From assembly GCA_949358305.1 (NCBI GenBank), contig OX442314.1, forward strand, positions 21,569,060 to 21,633,059: DNA of 64,000 bases, given 5' to 3'. This document shows, in pieces, positions 46,915 through 57,829 of this stretch. How positions within the stretch are numbered: the first letter of the stretch is position 1; every line of letters starts with the position of its first letter. The translations under genes were made by a program, and so were the position numbers. Source of the DNA: Strigamia acuminata. Taxonomy: Eukaryota > Arthropoda > Chilopoda > Geophilomorpha > Linotaeniidae. Below the pieces are notes generated by a model that was not told the origin of the DNA, ran no database searches, and saw only the letters and a list, made by a program, of their open reading frames with translations.

Positions 46915-49900
46915 ATGTCGAATTTTGAGTCGTATTTGTCTTATATCGACAAAAACTTGCAGACACAATTACTTATTACTGTAGCAGTACTCTTTGTATC
47001 TAGATTAGTGTTGGGATACCTGAGGACTCCTAAAAATTTGCCCCCAGGACCATGGGGCATACCATTTTTTGGATACTTACTATTCTTTGGTAAAAATGCA
47101 TCCATAACGATTGCTAACTTGAGAAAACGCTATGGCGATATAATTAGGTAATTTTGTAATTTAATTCATGTCAGAGGTAAGTTTTTTCTTATATTTACTG
47201 TACATTTTAAACTTTTTGCTTTGCATCTGCTGACAGCAATGTGTGATTAATTGTCATAGACTGATAGATGGCTTATTTCAATTTATCAAGTGATAATGTT
47301 TCTTTATTAGTTTGTTTATTTATTTATTCAGAATCAATATGGGGTCTGAATATGCGATTTGTTTAACATCATACAAAGCTATTAAAGAAGCCTTAGTAAA
47401 ACAAGCCGATATTTTTGCAGAACGGCCACCTCATCACGTTCCGGTTGAATTAAAAGATACCCCAGGTGTGTTTGTATGAATTCTTGTTAATTGTATGATG
47501 AATGTCTGAAGATTGAGATGGATGTAGTGAATTGAGACAACGTGTTAGCGTTAGCGTAAAACCAGAAGTGGGTCCATTAAAGTTTATTTACGGTATAAGC
47601 ACAGTACGCCAGGTGGCGCTCGTACATTAATGATGGTGATGCATACTAGGGGCGATATTCCTATGTGCCACAGTGTGATTCGCGTCTAGGTATATTTGAC
47701 ATGCACAATTGTATGAATTAGCGCGACATGTCACTTAAAGGAGGGCGTGCTGAGTACTGAGCGCGACATCGCATTCTAGCATGTGCGACATATAATGTAG
47801 TGCGACACGTAATACCGATGTGACGCGATTACACGTCTAAATTGCTTGACGCGACATGTTGCAATTACGTGGCAAGACATGAGGTATGCACTGAACGATC
47901 GCAGGGTATTATGCATCATAGAGAAATATTGCAACATCAAAAAGATGCGCCCTGCAGCGTGATTGGTTGATTCTGTTGCTAAGTCACAACTTAGCTTGCA
48001 ATATTATTTTGTTTAAATAATATTGCGTTTCACTGCAAAAAAAATTAGATTTTCGTCGATAAAATATTTTGGAAATATAACTGAAATGCGATATTTCCAA
48101 ACCCGAAAGTTATATATTCCAAATTGTACAAACATCAAATTTCCAATCACTTTCCAACACTGAATGCAACCGTTTCCAAACTACTTTTCATAGCATGATA
48201 CATTAAATTTCCAAACAGTTAAACACATATTTCTCAACCAGTAAAGTTAAGATTTCAAAATGTAAAATATGAGTTTCCCATCAGTAAATAACAACTTTCC
48301 AAATATAAAATTTGATATTTCTTGCTCACTCAAATGCGTATATTTGAGGTCACCACAGTATAAAAGCGATGTGCATACCACACTACTGTATGTGTGTGGT
48401 ATGCATAAGCGCGACATCGCGTTTTTGCATTCACTAATACATTAAGCGCGACATGACTAACATTAAATAAAAGTCTGAAGAATAATCACAACAATTGGAA
48501 CCACTGCCTTAAGTATTGCAATTCGCGTCACGTTTTATGCGCAACGTAATATCTACATGTCGCGCGATGTTATATAATTGCGTTATATTGTATAACATAT
48601 AAATGTTATATTAACATATAAATGTTTTCTTAAACTTTGCGATGTCGCGCCAGGCAATACCACCGACATAATTAATTGCGACGTCGCGCTACATCATCTG
48701 TTACACAACTACCCAGATGCGTAGAGGTGCGAATTTGACTGTCGCGCCAACCCCTGTTGCTCGTATTACGCATCACCCTGAGTGGGATGCTACTTGCCGT
48801 GCAAATGTTTGCCCACTGAGGTTGGTCAGAGTAGCAGATCTAGCCGCTCAGGTGCAAGCTCAAGTTGAGACCGAGGATGCTGTCCAGGAACTAGGGCAAC
48901 AGGGGCTGTGTGTTTTTTGTCTCCTGGCAAACAGAAGCACTGTAATGTTGCTCTGTGCGCATGCATACTTTTGTGCAGCCTGCAGCGAGCGTGTCATGAC
49001 AACTGCACAAACCGGGAAGAGGACTCCAAGGTGGTCCTATTGCAGGGCAAATGTGCAGTCAACACTGCGTATATTCATGTAGGCTAGTGAGTGTTAGTAA
49101 GTACATACAACGAATTACTTAAAATAAAAATTAAAAACTGTAATGTTGATACAAATATTAGGCACGACGTAGTGCTTCTGCATCGCCTCTGTATTCACGA
49201 GCGCAATGTTGTGCTCCTGATTAAAATCAAGAAGCAACAAAAAAACATACGAATACATTATGTCTATTACCATCAGGCGCGACGTAGCTCTTAAGAATCG
49301 CACATGTATGCAGAAGCGCAACGTCGCTCTTCTACATGTCACACTCACTTGTCAGTACGGCGGCCCATTAATGACCATCACAGAAACTCATAATATTTTA
49401 AAACTTGTGTGTCACTTGTAAGGTCTTCTAAGAAGCAGCGGTGATCTGTGGCTTCAACTTCGACGCTTTACACTCACAAATACGCGTGATTTTGGACTTG
49501 GAAGATCAAATTTTGAGCCACGAATTATGGTAAACATTTCTGAGTTTGTATTATTTTGTAAAAAATTGCAATTACTTTTTCTCTTTTGTGCAGGATGAAA
49601 TTCATCACTTTGTGACGGAAATTGACGCTTTCAAAGGGCAGCCGATACCAAATATAAGAGAGGTTACTCATAAAAGTGTAACGAATTTGGTTTCCATGAT
49701 CATTTTCGGCGAACGTTTCGATTACAACGACAAACAGTTTATTGAATTCTTAAGTTCAAGTAAAGAACATTTCCGGAGAATTGGGATCGATAGACTCGTG
49801 GGTCTCTTTTCACCACTAGTCGCAAAAGTCTTACGATTAAAATCACCTGTGTACGTACACGATTTACTCAATGAAATTGAGTTGTTAGCGTTTGTTTAAT

Positions 49901-51875
49901 CATGGTGCACTGTATAATTCGTATAGACCGCCTGCTGTTGGCATGATAAAAGTTCTTTCGGATCTGGTGGTGAAACATGAAGCGAAACACGCAGCAAATA
50001 ACCAGGAATCCAGAGATAATTTCATCGATGCTTGGTTCACGCAATCATTAAAAAAGAAAAATCCGACGACGAAATATTTAACAAGTACAGTATTCCAAAC
50101 TTATTAATAAGGTCTAATCCAATTTTTTCCGCGAATAGTAGAAGTATTATTTGTCCATAATTAAAACCCCTCCAAAAAAAATCAGTGCTAACAAAATCCA
50201 TCGTTCAATTGCTTTGACTAACGACATGCTAATGCTGTTATATTGCGAGCAACGTCGGTCAACGATTTAGTTGACTTTATTTCTCCATTTGGGGTTAGAA
50301 CGGTGCCAGGAAGCGAGTTTTTAGCGGCGGAAATACAAGCTAACGATAAGGATTTAAAAAAGATTCTTAAAATCTGAACTGGTCGAACCACGCCTGCTAC
50401 AACGATGAAGCGCCGCAAGCGCGTCGAATCTGAATGGTAAAAATAAAATATATCTGTACTACAGGAGCGGATTTATACAGGCTTTCGCAGTTCTCTCGAG
50501 GTGAAGGGCCCCTGTGGTTGCAGGAGGCCCCAAATCCCACCCCCCTAATTGTAAATTTCCCTCTGATCTGTTTGTTCGAAGCAGCATATCGAATTTGCTG
50601 TTAATTGGTGATAAGTTATCACCAACTAATAGCAAATATTAATTCAAGGTTATTCAAGGTTATTCAAAGTTATTTACTTACTTGTTAGTGATAACCAGGG
50701 ATTACGTTATCTGTGTAAAGTTTCTCTACGCTTTGAACCAATGGTTTCCCAACTGTGCGCCGCGAAATACCAAAATGTATCAATATCAGGCAATATCAGC
50801 AAATATCATGCGAAAATTAATTTGGAACAGGAAATGGAGGTGGCTGTCTCCAGTTTAATTCCAAGATTTGAAAAAATGTGTAGTGAGCAACAAGCTCATC
50901 TGTCTCAATCTCACTAAGCATTAAATGTTTGTAATAATTTTTTTGGGGGAGCTGCGGAAAATTTTTGAGACAGAACAGAAAAAGTTTGGAAACCACTGCT
51001 TTAAATAAAATAAAAATGAAATAATTGATGTTGAAACTGAAAATAATACGAATTGTGATAAATGGAAATTCGATAAAATGATGGAAATCCATTTATTAGC
51101 GGAAATATGTCACATTCCTTTCAGATTCACACTTGACGATCGTTTTATTTGACTTGTTTATCGCTGGAAGTGAGACGTCAACAAATACTCTAAAGTGGGG
51201 TTTACTGCACATGATGAACCATCCAAATATACAAGATAAAGTGCATGAAGAAATTGATCGTGTTATTGGAAAAGAACGAATTCCTTCCATGTCCGATCAG
51301 GAATTAATGCCGTACACCGAAGCAACTTTAATGGAAATTAGTAGAATTTCTTCTGTTTTTCCCGTAGCTCTTATTCATCGGTAAATAAACATTTTTTTTA
51401 TTATATAATTTCAGATGTGATATGTAGAAATGTTTCTGTTAATATTGTAGCAATAATGCAGACACCGAACTGTTGGGAAAATTTATCCCAAAAGGATCAA
51501 CCGTCATTACGAATCTGTGGAGTGTTCATCATGATCCAGAAATATTTCCTGATCCTGAGGAATTTAAACCCGAACGATTTTTAACTGAAGATGGAAAAAT
51601 AAAACGAGCTGAAGAGTATATTCCATTTTCTTTGGGTAAGCCAATGAAAACGGGACTGCACAAGTATAGTTTGCTTATTTGTGAATGGAAATTGTTTCGC
51701 AGGGAAGCGTCGGTGCATGGGTGAATCGCTGGCAAAAATGGAATTATTCCTCTTTTTTACCTCCATGATGCAACATTTTACTTTTAAAAAAGTAAACGAG
51801 TCAATCGATTTTGATTTCGATTACGGGCTTGTGAGCATGCCGAAAACTCAACCCATGTTTGCTATACCACGTTAA
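46915..51875 (+). CDS. Cytochrome P450, CYP2 clan, copy C
   Basis: Third intact tandem P450: exons 46915-47147, 47332-47465, 49423-49529, 49594-49850, 49927-50084, 51125-51380, 51451-51635, 51703-51875; 500 aa, identical exon lengths to A and B. Differences from B are few, for example NASITIAN for NPPMTIAN in exon 1 and LKWG for LEWG after the I-helix. All haem and ExxR residues are present ([12 protein letters not shown]). Intron 2 has the RING-bearing insertion, and intron 5 has about 1 kb of extra sequence including a MITE; intron 7 is short. The upstream 140 bp match copy B's promoter region. Confidence 0.92.
48032..48312. repeat. Block with spaced TTTCCAA motifs
   Basis: At least eight TTTCCAA or TTCCAAA motifs occur about every 20-35 bp in otherwise non-repeating AT-rich sequence that begins CACTGCAAAAAAAATT. 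Copy B has unrelated sequence here, so this block was gained or replaced in copy C. Confidence 0.5.
48717..49082 (+). pseudogene. RING-finger-like open frame, degenerate
   Basis: 121 codons, open throughout. Residues 65-109 follow the RING-HC spacing: C65-x2-C68, C80, H82, C86-x2-C89, then ...PRWSYC109. The first Cys of the final Cys-x2-Cys pair is Trp106, so one zinc site should be broken; the sister copy in P450 B has the same Trp plus a stop. RING proteins of this type are E3 ubiquitin ligases. It lies inside a P450 intron on the same strand and looks like cargo of the insertion, not a working gene. Confidence 0.5.
50739..50998. mobile_element. hAT-type MITE in P450 copy C intron 5
   Basis: Ends CAATGGTTTCCCAAC and GTTTGGAAACCACTG are inverted repeats. 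The flanks CTTTGAAC and CTTTAAAT are an imperfect 8-bp duplication. Its ends resemble the element at 37556, so probably the same family. Confidence 0.65.
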
Positions 51876-52887
51876 AGTTTGCGTGTAATCTAACCATATA
51901 TAACCATTTAAAAAATACTTACAGGGATAAAATTCTACTATAAATTAACTATAAACTATTATTTCTCATGTACGGACGGACCAATCATTATAATTTACTA
52001 ATCAATAATGCAGATAAATTTTGTGACTCGAATTCTATCCATTGTTACTATCGCTTTAATAGTTGCTAAGCAACACACAGTGTACACTAATCTACTTGAA
52101 GAGTAATAAACAACAGGTCTCATCCGCCATGCCGGATTGAGACATTCCAAACCTTTCAACCATCAAATTCCGAGTCGTTTTTCCTTAGCTGAGCAACAGC
52201 TACACATGTACGCATGACGCGAGGATCCAAATCTCAACATGAGAAAACAACAAATACATTGCTTTAGTGATATAAACATACAATAAACTAAAATACCGTA
52301 TTTTACCGATTAAGAGTCGCCCTCGAATTGTAGCCGCCATCGAATGTCGAATAGTAGCCGCAGCTGAGACACCAAGAATACCGTAATTTTGTAAAAGTAC
52401 GGAATTGTTTTCGTATTTAACCTCACGAACGATGAACCCTGAACGTACGCTTCGTTCGTGACGTTCAGACAAAATACGGTAACAATTTTTTTTATTGTTG
52501 AATCCATGAATAAATGTATATTTTGGTGGATTGCCTTTCAGTTTTTCTCCACTCCAATAATGATACTTAAAAATTCACTTGTAAGGTGCAAATATGGAGT
52601 GTTTTTTTTTTTTAAATCGAACAATTTCATCTACAATTTATTTTTCAAAAAACAAAATATTAATAAAAATGCACATCAGTAATTAAATCAACATATTTTA
52701 TTTATTGCTTAATGTATGATTTTTCTGTAAAGATAGGGATGAGCTCATTGGTCGGTTGTAAGAACCATCATTATTATGGAAGTACATCTGTGTACTGATA
52801 AATGATTGGTCCAAATGTTGGTACACAGTCACACCATACACACCATGGTGGCAATTTTTGAAAGTATTTTGAATGTTCAACGGTCTG
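51876..52887. other. Duplicated downstream flank of P450 copy C
   Basis: 3' UTR, then sequence matching 43870-44850 downstream of copy B, including a truncated solo LTR and a shortened ATACCGTATTTT MITE. The match ends at about 52878 (GAATGTTCAACG), marking the edge of the segmental duplication. Confidence 0.7.
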
Positions 52888-53101
52888 GCAGATTCACTCT
52901 TTGTAATCTCCGGCTAAACAGGAGATGGCGCTACTAGTCGGGTTACGTCACTTCCGGTTCTACTAACGGGTTGCGCGGTCAGGTTCGAATTGCTCTACGA
53001 GAAAATTTTCAATAAGTATCGTTTTTTCTACCTTTTTCAAAAGAAATTGTTATATTTTTCGAACCCCTTTGTAATATCATTGTTTTTTATAGTTACATAA
53101 A

Positions 53102-53359
53102 ATGAATTCCTTCGTTAAGGTTATCGGTTTCCCGATTATTAATGACAATGACGATAATACTGACCACGCGGTCCAAACTTTGAACCAACAATCGCCGCTG
53201 CCTTCGCCGAGAAGGATGAACCAGCGGCTAGATGTGCTAACCGACGAAATTGCGCGGTTTGATGCAGACTATCGCTGCAAATCAGATTGCTGCGGGAACG
53301 GTCGTCGTTCTTCCGCAGACTGGCGTACTTCCTGTGGCTGGGTCAGGCGCCGTGCCTGA
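53102..53359 (+). pseudogene. 5' open frame of the recombinase element
   Basis: 85 codons beginning MNSFVKVIGFPI. A shift in frame near 53270 would continue as VVVLPQTGVLPVAGSGAVPE, and a similar VVVLPQ phrase recurs downstream (53429-53446), leading into the minisatellite frame. It may be the start of a once longer repetitive protein. Function not recognised. Confidence 0.35.
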
Positions 53360-53539
53360 ACCGCTGACCACTAACGTCTTGGCTGGACGTCTTGGCTTTC
53401 TAACATGTGTTGGATAAACAGCCGGCGGAAACGGTTGTCGTTTTACCGCAAAGAAACCTTATCGCTACGGACGGAACGGTTAATATATCCGTTCCGACTT
53501 CCGTAAACGGAACAAAAATTTTTATTTTTTTGAACCCCG

Positions 53540-54200
53540 TTCTTGCGACTTCCCCTGTCGTCACAGGCGGAGCAGATCCCGAGCAGATCCAATAGTCGGG
53601 ACAAACTGTGTTTTGTACTCCTTTCTGGCGAAATCCCCTGTCGTCACAGGCGGAGCAGATCCAATAGTCTGGACAAACTGTGTTTTGTACTCTGTTCTGG
53701 CGAAATCCCCTGTCGTCACAGGCGGAGCGGAATGCCCCTGTCGTTACAGGCGGAGCGGAATGCCCCTGTCGTTACAGGCGGAGCGGAATGCCCCTGTCGT
53801 TACAGGCGGAGCGGAATGCCCCTGTCGTTACAGGCGGAGCGGAATGCCCCTGTCGTTACAGGCGGAGCGGAATGCCCCTGTCGTTACAGGCGGAGCGGAA
53901 TGCCCCTGTCGTTACAGGCGGAGCGGAATGCCCCTGTCGTTACAGGCGGAGCGGAATGCCCCTGTCGTTACAGGCGGAACGAATCCAAATATCAGGACAA
54001 ACTTTGTTTTGAACCTCGTTCTGGCAAAATCCCCTGTCGTCACAGGCGAAGCGGATCCATTAGTCGGGAAAACTTGTTTTTTAGCCCCGCACTGGCGATT
54101 GCCCCTGTTGTTACAGGCGGAACGGATCCAAATATTGGGACAAGCTTTGTTTTTGAACCCCGTCCTTGCGAATACCCCTGTCGTCGCAGGCGGACCGGTA
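53540..54200 (+). repeat. Composite minisatellite: 72-bp and 28-bp units
   Basis: Five or so 72-bp units (24 codons, ending in SPVVTGGADP-type codons) surround about nine nearly identical 28-bp units (AATGCCCCTGTCGTTACAGG + CGGAGCGG, 53731-53985). The 28-bp unit is the last part of the 72-bp unit. Each carries the imperfect palindrome CCTGTCGTTACAGG. The array is open in all three plus frames. Confidence 0.9.
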
Positions 54201-54459
54201 ATTTTATCCGCTTCGGATCCAACCGTAAACGGTACATACGCAGACGGATCGAACAATGTTTCTGATCCCGTCATCCCGGATAATATGGTTAATTTATCCG
54301 TTCCTATTACTGACGAATCGAACATGTTCCGATTCCGTCATCCCAATCTCCCCTGTCGCCCAGTTGTTTCGGCTTGCGAGTTCTTGAGAGCCACTAGACA
54401 GATGGGCGAGCCACTAGACAGATGGGCGGACCACCGCTCGTTGGGGTCACATTGAATGC

Positions 54460-56690
54460 AAATTGATCGGGAAGTTTGTGCGCATGAAAATGAAAAGTAG
54501 GTTTTGACCGAAATTTAAGTCATAACTAAATTTAGTTATAAAGATCTTGTATTAGAATCACAAGAAGTGAAAAATATTCACTTTAATTTTGATTTTCTGT
54601 AGAAAAATCGAACATCTTCGTAAAACGAGAATTCTACCACGTGGTAAAACCATAAACAGGTTAATAAATAAAAATTATTTTATAAATCTACCACGGGAAA
54701 TTATAAAATTCAGTCCGAATTTATCGTTGTTTTGTCCGCCTACGGAACGTCGTTTTCACCGAATTCAAATTCGAATTATTTTCAATCGGCCATTTCAAGA
54801 AATTGACAAAAAAGTTATCAGACACTTACACCAACTTTTATTTGGGAAATAAGTACAAAGGAAAGTCGATACTGTTTAAAGAACAGGTTTATTTGTTCTC
54901 AAATTTTGGTTACAAGATAAACACATACCTCATACCTGATCAACCTTACTTTCGTTTCGTATAATCAAGACCGTGATTTTAAAATAGTAAAATCCAACAA
55001 GGCAAGGATTATCGCTCGAATGTTCTAATCCGATGAAAACATTTTACAGCTGCTTTGCCTAGAAACCAGAAGCGCCAAGAATCCAACGATTTAGCGTGCT
55101 TCCTAATTGTTATTAACAATTTTTCAATCGTGAATTCAGATTGTTTTAATCACAATCTTTGTTTATTTCGATTTATAACTTATATCGAATCAGAGTGTCA
55201 CAGTTCTCTTGTACGCATTTACGAAAGTGAATGAGATTGGTTTAGACAAATTTACTGGAAAAAGTTTCGATTGAAATAAATAGGAACAGAAATTTATCTA
55301 TAATGTCTAAAAATATTCCGCTTTATTCTTGTGCTGTCAATTACAAGAAAGAAAGTTGCATTCACTTTAATGCTAAAATTCTTAAAGGCAAATAGGTAAA
55401 CTTTGCGAATTGCAAAAATCGAATCATTTCAGTACGGGAAAAAGGAATAAAGTTTACTCTTCATTCTCAAAATAAATAGAATACATATCAAATTGGTAAA
55501 TGAATCAATTTATTTTATTCTGATTTTACAAAATGGTAAACATATTTACCAGAACTATAAGTATTTATTCAGTTCAAGAACTTTTTTGAAGCCATCTGCA
55601 CACTAATTGTATGTAGTAGCAGATCGTTCAAAAGAACATTTCAATATTAAAAGTCCCTTTTTAAAATAAAATTGGAATATTTTAGAAGTTAGGTCAATCC
55701 AGACCATCACCTTTTACACTTGAAAGTATAATATATTACCAAGTTAAAGCACTTGCTTTTTCTCTAGTTTGTTGTAAGAACAACACGTCAAACATTTCGA
55801 CTATTTAATAGATATTACGAATATGAATAAACCAGATGACCTTTTAAATCCCTGATTATTAAGCGCAGTTAATAAGAATTCAAACGAATACTTTATTTGC
55901 ATTACTTTTCAATAAGATTGGAAAACACTTGGTTTTTATAAAGTTTTATTTAAATAAAACATTTTATGTCGTTCATACTTGAATAACGATACATTAAGAT
56001 CAATTGATAAATTTGCGTCGCCACAAGTGGAAATTCTATCGAATCACCATACGTAAGGGATCCCTTGAAATATTTAAGATAAATGAGAGATTTTTCATTA
56101 ACATCATCTGTAACCGAGATCTGAATCTAAATTTATTTTGCAAGAAATGAAATTTATCGTAAAAAAGTTAATTTTACCACTCGGTAAGACTTTTTAAAAC
56201 TTATCATCGGAGGCTGAAAATTAAGCCGACTGGGACATAATCATGCCCACCTAGAAAATACGGCAGATACTGTCTATTCTGAAAAGAAAGCATGTGTTGG
56301 ATAACAACAAAGAACGCGATTACAAGAAATCGCAATTTCGAAAGAATTCGAAATAAGATCAAAAAAAAATCATTGCATTCTGAAATATGAATCTGAACTA
56401 GCCACGTATAATTTCGATTAAGTAAACAGGTTAATAAATAAATATATTTATTTTCATACTTATAAAAAATAAGGATATACCTGATTACAAAGTAAAACTT
56501 TTTACATAAATAGGATTATTTTCACAAACCCATATTAATTATCTGGAATAGTCCATCGAATTACGATCGAAGTCCATATCGAAATCGTTTGCCAAAGAGA
56601 AAGCGAAGAAATGGAATGTAACACATACAATAATGTATTCGTTGTTGTCTAACAACTAATAGTAGTTCGCACTCTAAAAGGAGTTACTAA
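54460..56690. other. AT-rich interior of the recombinase element
   Basis: No frame longer than about 90 codons, no recognised protein. Some short phrases recur (AAACAGGTTAATAAATAAA at about 54653 and 56422; TACCACGTGGTAA / TACCACTCGGTAA). Confidence 0.5.
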
Positions 56691-56703
56691 TTTACGACCT
56701 AGT

Positions 56704-57145
56704 CTGCCACGGTACGTGGCAACATGGGATGTGGGTTTGGCTCTCAACGAATTGCGCAAACTCTGGCCACACGACAACTTAGATTGGATATGTCTACAAG
56801 AAAAGACACTTATTCTGCTTGCTTAACTACTGCAGCTAGAGTAAGCTCACTGCAACAATTGAAAACCTCGGAAATGACAGTGTCAACCGACGCTGTAATT
56901 TTCAACTCCAAAACTATGCACAAGATTCTCGTGCGGGTCACCATACGGTTTACCGTCAAGAGTTCGGTGCTCATTCGACGCGAGCTGCGGCCACCAGTGC
57001 AGCCGCCAGTGTTATTCCGGTGCAACAAATATTAGGTGTTGCCGGTTGGACCTCCGAACAAACATTCGCGAGGTTCTACAACAAAACTATTGTCAACCAC
57101 AATGCTTTTCAAGAATCAGTCCTAAACAGACCGATTCCAAAATAA
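56704..57145 (+). pseudogene. Tyrosine recombinase C-terminal domain, frameshifted
   Basis: Three consecutive blocks in different frames fit a phage-integrase-type recombinase: PRYVATWDVGLALNELRKLW (frame of 56704), TTAARVSSLQQLKTSEM (frame of 56724) and HSTRAAATSAAASVIPVQQI...GWTSEQTFARFYNK (frame of 56918, stop at 57143). The Arg of AARVSSL, the HxxR of HSTR and the Tyr of FYNK fit the catalytic R...HxxR...Y set. Two frameshifts make it inactive. Such domains belong to Crypton, DIRS and Ngaro elements. Confidence 0.75.
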
Positions 57146-57277
57146 TTTCATAAAATAAAAAATGATTAAACTGAAAAATTGTTAAACTTGTTTTTTCCAA
57201 AACAGTTTTATTTTTATCCTATGGAAAAAAGTTACCTTTCAAGTCTCCTGTTTAGCCGGAGATTACAAAGAGTGAAT

Positions 57278-57677
57278 GTAATCTCGGCTGAACGAAGTGA
57301 AGCGGAGCGAAGCGGAGCGAACGAGTGAAAGCCGATAGCATTCACTCGTGTAATTGGAGGTTTAACAGGACCCACCACATCCTCCCTTGTCACAACTAAT
57401 TCATTTGGTCTCCATTTACCTCCAGCTAATAACTTTTAGTTACACTCTAACGCTTATAATTAAGAAATATCGTAAATACGCTTACCGTCAACTCGGTGCT
57501 GTTGTTGACTCCATTTTTTCCTTCACTTCCTTTTTTCCAGGATATAGCTTTTAAGACTGACGTAACCCGACTAGTAGCGCCATCTCCTGTTAAACCTCCA
57601 ATTACACGAGTGAATGCTATCGGCTTTCACTCGTTCGCTCCGCTTCGCTCCGCTTCACTTCGTTCAGCCGAGATTAC
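57278..57677. repeat. Palindromic repeat upstream of CIP2A
   Basis: 92-bp arms at 57278-57369 and 57586-57677 are essentially perfect inverted copies, rich in GCGGAGCGAA / TTCGCTCCGC. They are separated by 216 bp that includes an inverted copy of the TGGCGCTACTAGTCGGGTTA segment from 52925. It looks like a nested or related element next to the CIP2A start. Confidence 0.85.
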
Positions 57678-57829
57678 ATTTGATCTGTTTTGATCGTAGC
57701 TTATCAGTTTGTTAAGCTTGTGTCTGTTTTGACCTAAATATGGGCGGTTACTTGCAAGATGCTCATCGAACTCGATCCCATGGAAAACAAAACGTGTCTA
57801 ATTTCAAGAAAATGGAGCAGATCGGGCAA

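Larger units (their letters stand above)
47496..49394. mobile_element. Transposon-like insertion in P450 copy C intron 2
   Basis: Counterpart of the copy B insertion, in the same place. It contains an open RING-like frame and an extra roughly 280-bp block with TTTCCAA motifs that copy B lacks. Recurrent GCGCGACATCGC / ATGTCGCGC motifs are scattered through it on both strands. Confidence 0.6.
52888..57279 (+). mobile_element. Tyrosine-recombinase element with inverted ends (decayed)
   Basis: A 35-bp end (GATTCACTCTTTGTAATCTC...CCGGCTAAACAGGAGA) at 52888-52924 returns inverted at 57244-57279, enclosing 4.4 kb. Inside are an ATG frame at 53102, a composite minisatellite (53540-54200), about 2.2 kb of AT-rich sequence without frames, and a frameshifted tyrosine recombinase at 56704-57145. 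No reverse transcriptase is seen, so it is either a Crypton-like DNA element or a deleted DIRS/Ngaro-type retroelement. Confidence 0.65.

Noticed and set aside
52925-52992. Possible tRNA-like A box (TGGCGCTACTAGTCGGG) and B box (GGTTCGAATTG), suggesting a SINE head
   Set aside because: The A box does not fit the consensus spacing, and no tRNA fold or A-rich SINE tail was seen.
53543-54455. Long plus-strand frames across the minisatellite as a structural protein
   Set aside because: All three frames are open because of the repeat, and no start, splice site or domain supports translation of one of them.
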